From: Oscillospiraceae bacterium
GTDB lineage: Bacteria > Bacillota > Clostridia > Oscillospirales > Acutalibacteraceae
Direction of reading: 5' to 3'
Assembly (NCBI GenBank): GCA_031267965.1
Contig: JAIRYC010000007.1
Coordinates: forward strand, 1 to 33,973
Length of the DNA: 33,973 bases
Of this stretch, positions 7,332 to 19,300 are shown piece after piece. Position numbers and translations under genes: made by a program. The notes beneath the pieces were generated by a model, which saw only the letters and a list, made by a program, of their open reading frames with translations, was not told the origin of the DNA and searched no databases. Position 1 is the first letter of the stretch. Every line of letters begins with the position of its first letter.

Positions 7332-10300
7332 TTAGAACAGGAAGCTGAAAATCTTCTTGAACCAAGCGACAATTGTCAGCCAGAACTGAATGAAGCCACT
7401 CGGTGCCACGGTGCCGTTGCCTTTCGGATCAATTGTGACAATAGCCGGGAAGTATTTGTTGGTAAATGCGGCTGCGTTCTTGGCGTAGGCGTTGTCATAG
7501 GCGTTGTTGGATTCGAGCAGATGCTTGTAGCCCTGAGTAATCTTCTCGTTGACGTTCTGCCAAACATCATAGATGCGGCAGACAACCTTATCCATCCCGT
7601 AGATGAGGATAAAGGCGGCGTTCAGGAAGATATCTGCGCCGAGGACATAGCGACCGTGGATATCGGAAATGTCGCCTTCGCGGATGAAGGTGAAGATATC
7701 GTTCACTGTCTGGCTCACGAACGTATAGGTTGCGCCCTTCAAGCCATGATTCACCAAGTAATCCAAGACGATTTGCTGGTTATTCTTTGTGGCTACGAAA
7801 GTCATCACAATGAAGCGCAGAACCACAGTGAGCATATCCGGCATGAAGTTTTCGCCGCTGTTGATCGTGCTGTCAACGGAGATATACTTCGCGTCTGCGG
7901 CGCTGTTCTTAGATGCATAGGGCACCAGGTCACCAATAAGCAACGCTTTAAGGCTGTCATAGGTAATTTCTAAGCCAGTGCCAGAGAGAACACCGTTGAG
8001 CAGTGTCGGGATATCAAGACTGACCGCGATTGGGTCGATGTGATAGAGCCCATCAATGCTTTCGAGTACGTCGTTAACAGGCTCAAGGAGCTTGTTAACG
8101 CAGGACTGGAGGTTCGTGCCGTCGATTGTGTAGATGAGGTTCGGGACAATCCGGAGGATATTCTCAATCGGGTTGCTGACAACCTGCTCAAGCACCCATA
8201 GCAATGGGTTGAGGATTGCGTAGAGCTTATCCGCGCCTTGCTTGTTGGCAAACTGGTCAGGTGTGTCAATCCTTGCGAGGTATGCGTCTTTGTCGATGCC
8301 GATGCCGATGGCTTCAAGCAACGGGAGCAGACCATACTTGTAACCGTCTGCGCCATAGACATTAACCACATATCCTTCATTGTCCGGACCAAGTTCGGTG
8401 CGCGGCACGATGTTGATGTCAGAACCGGCAAGGAGCACATCAAGGACGGGTACTGCCGGGGTAAGGAGCTTGACGAGCTGCGCAATGAAGCTGTCACGGT
8501 CGGTTACCGGGTAGAGAGCCGGAGCATATTCTTCGAACGGAGCAAGGATTGCTTCAAGGTCAAGTGCCTCCGGGCCATTCTTGCCGTTGATGAATACGCC
8601 TTTCTTAATAAGCTGTGCGAGCGGCGTACCGAGAACGTCGGTTTGGAGGATTCCATCAGGAACATTATCCTTGACGAGATTGACGATCAGTGTCAGGTTT
8701 TCCTGAGTGAAGAGTGCCTGACCTAGGAGGTCGCTAAGGAAGGTATCCGCCTGACCGGTGAGTCCGTCCAACTCGCCCTTAATGGAGCCGAGCGGCTTGC
8801 CGAACAGGATTGCCCAGACCTTGTTGACAAAGTCGTCTGCACGGTCCCAAACGTACTTGGCGTGGTTACGCGTCCACCACTCTTCGCGGTAGATTGCGCT
8901 GCCGCCTGCGCTGATGCCAAGATTACGTCCATCATCATAAACGATATAGTCCTGAGCATTCGGCGTGCCGTAGAAGAAGTTGTAGAGAATCCTGAGGACA
9001 ACCTTCGGATTCGTTGTTGCATTGGTGAGTATACCATTGATGGGTTCGGAAATTGTTCCGCCAAGCAGCCCCGCAATTGCGTCTTTGTTGGCGACAACCG
9101 TCGTCCCCAACAGATACTCGACAAGGCCGGTGAAGAGTCCGGGCTTATCGGCTGTGACGTTATGACCGTTCAGTGTGCCGACGAGTAGTGCGTCAATAAA
9201 GCCCTGTGTATCAAGTGTAAGCTTTTGACCGCCAATATCAATACCGGGTGCGAGGAAGTCATCAGCAATTTTCTTCAGGTCGAGGCTGGAGAGCAGGCTG
9301 CCCGCCAGATCACTGAGGTCAATTGTGATACCCGCAACTTCAAGATCCACATCGGTGAAGATGACCTTAACTGTATCCACAAGGGCGATAACCGGTTTGA
9401 GCAACTGTTCAAGCGCTTTGTTGAGTGTACCGGTTTCGATGAACGCCGCAATGTTCGGCAAGTTTGTCAGGACCCAATCAACCGGGTCTGCAGTGATATC
9501 GGCAACGAGGTTAAGCAAGGCGTCAATAATCGGAGAGAGCGGGTTGGCCGCGCCCTGGATTACGGTGTAATCAGGTGCGGTTGCGCCAAACGCTTCGAGA
9601 ATCGGGGCGATACCGTAGACATAGCCCGCATAGCCGGAGATGGTGATGAGGGTATCATCCGGATTGCCGCTGTCAATGCCAATGGTTTTGTAGCTCTCGC
9701 CGGCGAGGAACACCTTAAGCAACGGAGCAATCGGTTCAAGCAGCGTATTGAGTGCTACTTTGAATCCTGCTTCGGTGTTAGTCTCGGCAACATTAATGCG
9801 GGTTGTATCCATCAGTGCCGCAAGGTCGATATCATCAAGGAGGGTATCCACAGTGTTGAGGATATCTGCTAAATTCGGGTCGTCCAGCACGGAGTCTATG
9901 GCGTCAACAATCTTCTGGAAGAGTTCCGGGTTATAGACTGTTTGACCGAAGATGTCCTCAATCGTCTTACCCAAGGTCTTACCGGTCAGGTACTTGACGA
10001 TGGAATCTGCAATGACGGCCAAGTCATCGCTGTTGTTGGCATTGGCGAGCACCAAGTGCTCCGCCATTGTCTGCGTCCAGACGGAGTTATAGTTATTGTA
10101 GGGCTTGACCTTATCTTTGAACGTATACACATCGTAGTTTGCGTAAACCTCATTCAAATCGCCGACGCTCAATCCGGTGCCGAATTTGACGTGGTAGATG
10201 AGGTTGAGGACTGCTTGCGGGTGAGCAACCGTGTTATTGAGGATTGTATCCAGCGGTGCAGTCAGGTTAATGCCGAGCAGATCAAGGAGGTCATCCTTGC

Positions 10301-13300
10301 TGACTGCCGCAGCTTCGAACAGGAAACTGACCAGGCTGGTAAGCAGTCCCGGCTTATCGGCAACAACATGCTGGCCGGTGAGTACTGTACTGTCTTTTAC
10401 ATCAACAGATTTACTTGCGTAACTCTCAACCTTACCGACAAGCAGTGCAGCAACCAGAGCATTCACATCAATGTTGAATGTTTTGCCGCTGATATCAATA
10501 CCTTTACCAAGCAGATTTTGCAGGATGTCACTGACATTGAGCGAGGGCAAGAGACTGCCGAGGAGGTCTTGCGCCGTGTTCTCGTCGATGACGACTGTGT
10601 TGCCGAGGATATCAACTTCAACATCAATGAGAAGCGGAGTCACCGCGTTAACAAGTGCATAGACCGGGGCGAGAAGCGCATTGAGCACCTTGAAGAGACT
10701 TGCGGAATCGCCCGTGAAGGCTATGATGTTCGGCAGATTGGTCAGCGCCCAATCAACCGGATTCTCGGCGATTGTTTCAACCAGCGCGAGAATGCTTTCG
10801 ATAAGCGGGGTGACCGGGTCACTTATACCAGCCTTTGTCTGATACTCCGTGTAAGAGAGAATCTTAGCCGGGTCGCAGCCAAGGGCTTCCAACAACGGCA
10901 CGACGCCGTAGTTGTAGCCATAGGATCCACTAAGCTTAATCAGCGGGTCAACGTGATCTGATTCTGGGCAATTGTCGATGTCCAGCGTATCGAGGGATTC
11001 ACCCGCGAGGAATACGTTCAGCAGTGGGGCAATGGGTTCAAGCAGTTCACGGAGGGCGTCAATGAATGCCTGCTTGCGCACCGCCACATCCGGGTCGCTC
11101 AGACCGGTGAGGTCAACGTCCGCTTTAAGGAAGTTTTCGATATCAAGGTCAGGTACTGCCTTTTTGACGATATCAAGGATACTTGTTATGGTCGGATTGG
11201 AAGCAATGGATTGCAGCGCAGCAACGATTTGCTCAAAGAGCGACGGGCTGTAGAGGTACTCGCCAAGAACGCTGTCAATCAAGTCTCCGGCGGTATTAAC
11301 CGGGTCGCCTTGCAGATCCTTAACATCAAGGAATTTGAGGACCCAATTAAGGATGAGGTCAAACTCCTTCTTGCCTGCGAGAGTACCGCCGTGTTCGCCA
11401 TTGACAAGACCCTGCACGAGCGCATTTGCCTTGTCGTAGCTGAAGCTATCAACATAGGGACTAAACGGCTGTGCATGAATGGAACCGTAGCCACTCCAGA
11501 CATCCGCAGGGGCTTCAACATCCGCACCAAAGCGCAGTGTATAGAGGATGTTCAGCAGGGTTTGCGGGTGATCTTGGACGTTTTTAATGACTGTGAGGAC
11601 GAACGGCGGGATTTCACCGCCAAGGAGCTCAGCAATGGCAGCAAGGTTGCTCGGCTCATCCGTCAAACTGACAACAAACTCCACCAACGCGGTGAGGGCA
11701 TCGCCCTTGTTTGAATCGACACGGGTTGCCTCATAGTTGCCAGTCGGAACAATCAATTGTGTGTTGGCCTTGTCCTTTTGCGCACCCTTCGTGCCGACAA
11801 TCAGCTTGCTGAAGATATTGCTGCCGGAACCAAGGTCAAGTGTGCTTCCGTTGCCAAGGTCAATGCCTAGGCTGAGGAAATCATCAATGAGCGTCTTGAG
11901 ATCAAGCGTATTCATGACATCATCAACCATAGCGATGATATCAAGCTTTGTGCCGCCGATATCAATATCCTTGACGATTGGATTAACAGCAACTGCAATA
12001 GCATACAGCGGGGTAATGAGTTGCCGGGCGGCTTTTGGCGCTGCGTCAGCTTGAATAAACGCTAAGATATTTGGCAGATTATCAAGCACAAAGCTGACGG
12101 GGTGATCCGCCACATCATAGAGGATGTCGAGAATTGAGTCGAGAATCGGGTCAAGCGGATTCGTAGTAGCATTGACTGCATCGAAGGATGGCACCTGCAC
12201 GCCGACTGCGGCGAGAACCGGGGCCAAACCATAGATATAGCCGTAATAGCCAGAAAGCTTGATGAGGTTTTCGCAGCCGGTGAGATGTTCGGTTGGGTCG
12301 CCGGGAGCGTAAAGCCCGATTTCCTCCAAGGTAGTATTGGTCAGCAGAAGCCGGAAGAGAGGCGCGAGCGGATCAAGAAGCTCGACGATGGCTGCCTTGA
12401 AAGCCGCCGCCTTATCTTCGAGCGTAGTTGCTGCGTCGATATCGTCGCCCAGTGTTGCGCTCGGGTGCAGGAAGGCGTCAATATCAAGCGTGGTAATGTA
12501 ATCATCGACAATATCAATGATTCCTGCAAGGGATTCATTGGAGCCAATGCCCACAATCAGGGCTTTAATTTTGTTGAAGAACGCTGTGGAGAACACAGGC
12601 GGATCCATAACATTATTGCCCAGCAGCGTCCCGCCGGTCAGAAATCCGTTGATAATATCCGTTGTGCCATTGCCCGGTCCGAGGATAAGCTCAAGGATTG
12701 CGTTGAGGACAAGGTCAAGTTCCTTGTTGTGTTCGCCTACGGTGAACTTTTGAGCTTTTTCCTGCGTCCAGCCGGAGGTCGGGTCAGTATAGATATCGGT
12801 GCGCGGCACAATCGGGCCATAGCCTACGTAGACATCACTCGGGCTTACGACCTCATGCGCACCATAGAGGAACTGATAGAGTACGTCGAACAGCGCGTGG
12901 GCACCTTCTTCGTTGTCGAGCTTATCAAGCACTTGCAGGATAATTTCGCGTGTGGATTCATCCTCAAGGAAGTTATCCAGCAGGCTTCGGTTGGTGTTGA
13001 CATACGCAATCACCTTGGTGATGATAGAGAAGAAATAATCGGCGACCGTAACATCAATCTTTGGATATTTGCCGTCCTCCATTGTGATAGGCGAGGGATT
13101 ATCGCCTTGGAAAACGGAACCGGTACGCTTTGATGTCTTCATGTCGCCATCTTTGGAGGTTTCGAGTTTAACAGTACCAATGATGAGCGTTTTGAGGAAC
13201 TCAGCGTTGCTGCCAAAGATGAAGTCATACAGGTTAAAGTTGGGAATGAGATTACCAAGCGCATCGTTGAGAACGTCGCCAAACTGGCTCAGAATGCCGT

Positions 13301-16300
13301 CAATGCTCAAATAATTGAAGTATTCACTGATATCAATGGAAACCAGCGGACGTACGGTATCAAGCAGCACCAGCGGGGTTTTGAGCAGGTTGCGGACAGA
13401 ATCCTCAAGTGCAGAGCCGCTAAAGAGGAAGAAGAGGATTTGCGGCAGCCTGGTGAGCGCAAAGGTAATTGGGTCAGAGGCGAGCTGTCCAAGTCCATTA
13501 AAGACAGGCTGGAACAGCTTCTCAATGAAATCGGCGCCGGTCAGGTTTTTGAGCTGGTCAAAGCTGGAAAGACCGTCAGTAAAACCAAGACCCTCCATGA
13601 GCGGGATGAAGCCGTACTCATAACCGTTGTAACCCGGAATTGTGACGACCGCGCCGTTTACAGTATTGAGCAATTTGTAATCAACGTCAAACAGTAATGT
13701 CTTCAAGAAGTCCTCGAGCGGTGAGAGGAGTTTGTAGAAGGCATTGAAGAAGCCTTCCTGGCTGTCGATGACGCCATTAGACACACCGGTGATTCCGGTC
13801 CAGAAGTTGGTTGGATACTGATACGCGGAATCAGTATCGGGGGCGACTTCGAAGTTCCACGCCAGACCGATATGCTCCGCCTTATCGACTGCGGAAGTCG
13901 GCTGACCGACCTGTGCGGTGTTTGTGCAGATTTTACTTTCATCAACAAGCGGGGTGCTCGGGTCATCAGGCGAACCGCTTGACTTGAAGACGTAAGCCGC
14001 ATAGGTTGCGTACTGTGTCTTTTTGAGGTTTTCAAGCTCAGCAACGGTGAATTCGCCGCCATCTGTGCCGGCTGTACCGCTCACATACTTCCAGGTTTCG
14101 TATTTCGGCTCAACCGTTTGGTAGGTTGCTTCGGAATACGAATCGGAGTAGTACTTCAGGAAGTCAAGCTCCGGAACAATGGCGCGGACAAGGTTAATGG
14201 TTTCGCCAAAGCTGCCTTCGGGGCCGATGTAGCTCAGCAGGAGATCCTTGACAAGGTCAAAGGTTGCGTTGTTGTAGACGTTCTCGCCAAGGAGCTTATC
14301 CACCATGCCGTCCAAATCGAAGAGCTTGCCGCCGGTAAGCGCCGCGATTAGTTTGTTGAGAATGCCCGTAGCTTCGTCAAGGTTGATGTGTTCGGTACGG
14401 AACTCAAACGGGTCATAGACCTTGGTTGTTGTGCCGTAGTTGACGTCGCGCATGGCGTAGCCGTTACCAGCGGGGCCGGTATACGGCGCGTGAAGCTCCG
14501 CCAGCGCCGCGATGGCCGTTGCGGTGTTAAAGTCGCCCAGAAAATCAACGCCGAGGTTGCCCATTGTTTCCGGGTTAAGGACAGACTGGAGGATCCCGTA
14601 GAACATATTGGGGATTTCGGTATCCACATAGGCGCGCGTTTGCGTGCCGGCGCGCTTGCTGGCGATTTCCGGCGGCGTTTTGACCGGGCCATACATGCCC
14701 AAGGTGATATCCAGCAGGCCGCTGGGCAGCAGCGTGGCTGCATCCGGTGCAACGCCAAGCAGCAAGTTCTCCAGAGAACCCGCCTTGAGGTATTGGTCAA
14801 GGCTTGACAGGTCAACCTGCTCGCCCACGTCAACCACGATTGAGTCCAGCGGGTTAACAAGGTTTTCCATAACGGTTGTGCCTGTTCCTGCTGCACGAGC
14901 GCCAATTAAATAATAGTCTTTGACCATGCAGACGGAATATTTTTGGCTTGACGACCAACCCGCAAACGGGGAGCTACCCGCAGTATCCGGTGTCCTGCCG
15001 TTGCGCGAACCGCCGGTGAGTGCACCATTGGCAAGATCTTCAATTAAGGAGGAGCACCCTCCAGGGGTACCCAATTCAATCATGCCGTTAACATCCGGGG
15101 TGATTTCAGTCTTGAGCGTACCTTGCAGCAGCGGCGCAATTCTGTCGAGGCTGACTGCATAGGACAGGTTCGGCAAAAGGCGGAGTATTTCGTTCAAAGG
15201 CTTGCCGCCAACGTTTATAAGCAGCTGATCAACCGGCGCGAACAGCTTGTTCACAAAATCTACGCTGGCGGTTCTTGCGGAGTCTGCGCTGTAGGTGTAT
15301 TTGGGCCATGCTACGTTACCGGTGGTACCATTGGCATACTTACCGTTGCTGCCATACCAACCCGTACCGCCGGTCATGCCCATAGTCGTATTGATCGGGT
15401 CGCCGTCGTAAGACAACCGTCCAAAGTGCCAGATATTAGAGCCTGCAGCACCTGAACCCAAAAATCTCCAGTCACCATCCTGATCTCTAATTTCTACCCA
15501 GCCGGGGATGCGGTTATCCTTCACGGTACCCTCGGTGCCGTTATACGTGATGCCACGCAAAGCCTCAGCGCTTGGAATCTTGTTATAGACGGACTGTGCG
15601 GAGGCTGTGTCAATCCCGGCAAGCGCCTCGAGAATCGGAGTGACGACCTTTGCGAAGCCGTCGTTGCCGGAAGCTTCCAGCGTCAGGTAAATGGCCGAAA
15701 CCCTCATGGGAACATCGGTTCCGCCCGAAGTATAGGTGCCCCAGCCGTTGTCTTCACCCTGCTGACCGTTCAGGTAACCAATTTTGGGGTTAAAGCCAAC
15801 ATACCTTTGCCCGAGGAGCAGCGCTTGCAGCAGCGGGAAGATACCTGTGAGGGCATTGCCGACCGCGCGCTTAAACTTGGCCGCCTTTTCCGCCGGAGTA
15901 AGCGACGGATTGTCAAGACCCCAGTCAAGCGTAAGCTTACCGACCGGCTTGTTGGTGAGTATGCTGCCAAATTCGTCGGTTTCGTATGTGATTGTGCCGT
16001 CCGCGTTGACCGTCGGCTTGAAGATTGACGGGTCGCGCCAGGTATCAATGTTATACTTGTAACCGCTGCTGCCGCCCGCGATATTACGCGCAACCTTCAA
16101 TTCCTCGTCGATCGTACTAATCGCATATCCGGTTGGGTTTTTGAGGGCGTTCGCAGCCGCGGCAAACTCAGTTGCGTCAATGGCGCTGCCCAGCAGGTCC
16201 GGATAGAGCCTCAAGTCGGAGAGGGTATTGGCATTTGTGAGGCTGTAAAAGCTTCCAATATTGCCACTGCCATCAGTGGCAAAGCCAGTACGGTTGTTGG

Positions 16301-19300
16301 ATATTGTTGAACCGGTGTTTGCCAGCAGGGAGTGGAGCGAGAAGATGTGCAGTGTGGAGCTTGCGGAGAGGTCCGCCGGAAGCACAAGACCGCCGGTCAA
16401 GCCTGCAAACACATTTTCAAACATGGGCAGAACCATGCCGTAAAGCAGCTGCACCAGCATGTTGACGATATCGTTGCTATAGACCATGTTGGCCAGCGCG
16501 CTTTGGATAATGGTGTTTGCATTGACGGGGCCCGCCGAAGTGTTGACGCCAAGGCTGCTCAGGTCAACGCCCAGCGCGTCAAGGATTTTGGAGAGGTCGC
16601 CGTTGCTGCCGGCCATACCGTCAAGCGAACTGATAAGGGACTGCAGCTGCGTTCCCTTGAGGACATAGTCTTCACCCGGCTCACGGGCAGCGTCCTTGCC
16701 GCCGGTCACCCCCGGGAGCGCCGGATTGTCAACGGTGTCGCCGTAGCGGGTGGCATAAGTGCCGGTGAACTGGTCGCCGCCGGTGTACCATTTGACTTGG
16801 CTCCAGTATGCGTTCGGATTGCTCTGGAACTCATCGACGACCGCTTTCACAACAAACATCAGGAAGAGGTAGTCGCCAATGACGGTACGTCCCGTCACGG
16901 AGGAATATTTGCCGCCGTCCTTGCCATAAATGCTGTTGTTATACAGGCGGATTCCATCGGGCAACGCGGAGAGCGCCCAAACGTTTGTATTATTGATGTA
17001 CTTGACGGCCTCTGCGGGCGTAAACTTATCAATAATATCCTGAGGGAACATGTTGACGATGGCATAGGCGAGCTTATAATTGCTTACGTTAACTTTCAGT
17101 TCGCCGCCATCCCACTCAAACATTCCCTCGAGGTCATATTTGGCATACTTCTCCATGGCCTGCTCAACATATGGCTGCAGGCGGCCGGCGATTTCGTAGC
17201 CGGTGTTGTCAATCATCACCTGAGGAACAGCTTTACCCCAGTTGTTTTCGGCGTAATTGTTGTCACGCGCCTGGTTGGGGACAGTCATGGGGGTGGTCAT
17301 CTCAAAAATTTCGTTCCACCAGAGTGTACGCCCAAGCGCTGTGAACGCGGAGAGCGCCGCGTCACTGTCGGTATTGTAACCGGCGTATTTATCGTTGAGG
17401 TTTTTGAAGAGCGTAAACAGCGTTGAAACCGAAGCCGCCGAAAGCTCTTGCGGTGTGCTTGGCTGCGACGTGAACCAATCGCGGTACGCATACCACGCGG
17501 GCTCCCAGCCGGGAAGCTTTTTGCTGCCGAGAATCTCCGAATAGATATTGACACGGTAGCTGTACTCGTCACGCAATGCCCTGAAGATGGTATCCAGCTT
17601 GCCAAAATCCGGGAAGAGCGTCGCCTTATCGCCGCCAAGCATGGTGACGATGTTATTGTAGTCGGCGGCGAGCGCCAGCAGGTTGAGGATATTGAGCGTG
17701 GAGAAGGGCAGCGACGCGTCGGAGAATTTATAGACCGCATGGAGCAGCGCTTCCTCGGTTGCGTCAATGCCGTCGGTCACGTCAATTTGATCCAAAACGC
17801 GGATTTCGTCGGGATCGTTGGAGTTCCACAGGCTGTTGCTCTCGTCGTCAACCTGAACGCCCTTGTGGTAATCAGGGTAATTGGGATTCTGCGCATTGAC
17901 GAAGGCCTGAATATCGTCCTTTTTGACGGCCCAGGACCACATGCTGTAAACCAGATTACAGTTATAGACCCACGCTTCCGTCTGACCCAGCGTCGTATCA
18001 AAGCCGCTATAACCGGTGATGAAATTTTGAATGTAATAGAAGATAGATTTGCCGGGCTGGTCGGTGCTGTTGGTGATCATGGTGGACCTGGCGGCCTCAA
18101 GTGTTTGATAGGCCGTCAGGGCGTTTTGATAGAGGAACTTGATATCGTCCAGCTCAACCTTGGCGGGACCTGTGCGGTTCAGCCCATCATAGGTGTGGGT
18201 AGCATTCTCTTGATCGTTGATGATGGTTTGCGCAAGGTTGGTCGCCTCCGAAGGCGTGAGATGGCCGCCGCCGTTATTGAAGGTGTTTGTGGGAGCGGAC
18301 ACCCAGTAGCCGGTATCGGCGCCGGCTGTGTAGAATTGATTAAGCGCTTCATAAAGCTCAACGATGGCAATCGCGTCGTCAACCTTTTTGAGCCAGTCCG
18401 CTTTGTAGGAGTTGGTGATGTATTTATCGAAAATGGCCGTAGCTTCCGTTGTATTGGCAAACATGCCCGTGCCAACGATATTATCAATCGCGTCCATTCT
18501 CACTGAATCCCAAACAGTGGTTTTCAGTCCCTCAAGCGTGGTCACGTCGGGGTAAGTTTCCGCCAGATATTTAACGGTTGTGTTTGCGCCGCACCACGGG
18601 CTGGTGTAAATCCAGTTGAGCCACTGCTTTATGGTGGTGCCGTTAGCCTTGGTGCTGCCTGCTGTGAATGACATGGCGGAAAGGTAGTCGGTATACACAC
18701 GCACGACAGAGCCGTAGTCTGTGTCGGGCGACGCTATATATTGCTGTATAAAATCATTGACGTCATCTTTATACTTCCCACTCGGTGCCGTGGCGAATCT
18801 TTTACGTGTATGCGTAACACTCAGCGTGCCGTCCAAATCAATTGAATCCGGGATTTGGCTTATAGAATCGTACTCTTTAAACGCCGTAACCAAATCGCGG
18901 GTATAATCCTGCGTGTTTGTCCGGGTGCTGCTGGGGTTGTAAGTGGCATCAGTCGGGGACCAAGCGTCCTGCGAAGCCCACAGCCAATTATCACAGCCAT
19001 CCTCTATCCATTGAATACCATGGCGTGAGAACGCGGCATCCTTGATGATTTGAGTGCTTGAGGGAGCACCGTCTGCGCCCCCATTATTATAATAGCTAAT
19101 GTTTGTAAAAAGGCCACTCAAGCCCTTTGCGGACAAGACCTCATCAACGGTGTCGGCAAAGTTTGTTCCAACAATACCGTCAAGCGCAGTATAACGTTCA
19201 CTCCCGGAGCTGGAAAGGTACGTTATTTCTTGGGTCATAGTGCCTTGGTTTACATCCGCCGCAGTAAAGGAAGCGGCAGCAAGCTGGGCGGCGCGGAAGT

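Noticed and set aside
9942-10961. Long plus-strand open frame opposite the giant gene
   Set aside because: It mirrors the repeat-rich minus-strand coding sequence, lacks a ribosome binding site and has no domain. The same applies to the frames at 9225-9872, 12285-13133, 16332-17426 and 17448-18506: antisense openness caused by codon bias.
7870-13640. Repeats as a CRISPR array or DNA satellite
   Set aside because: The periodicity is 1.3 kb and is conserved at protein level only; there are no short direct repeats with unique spacers.
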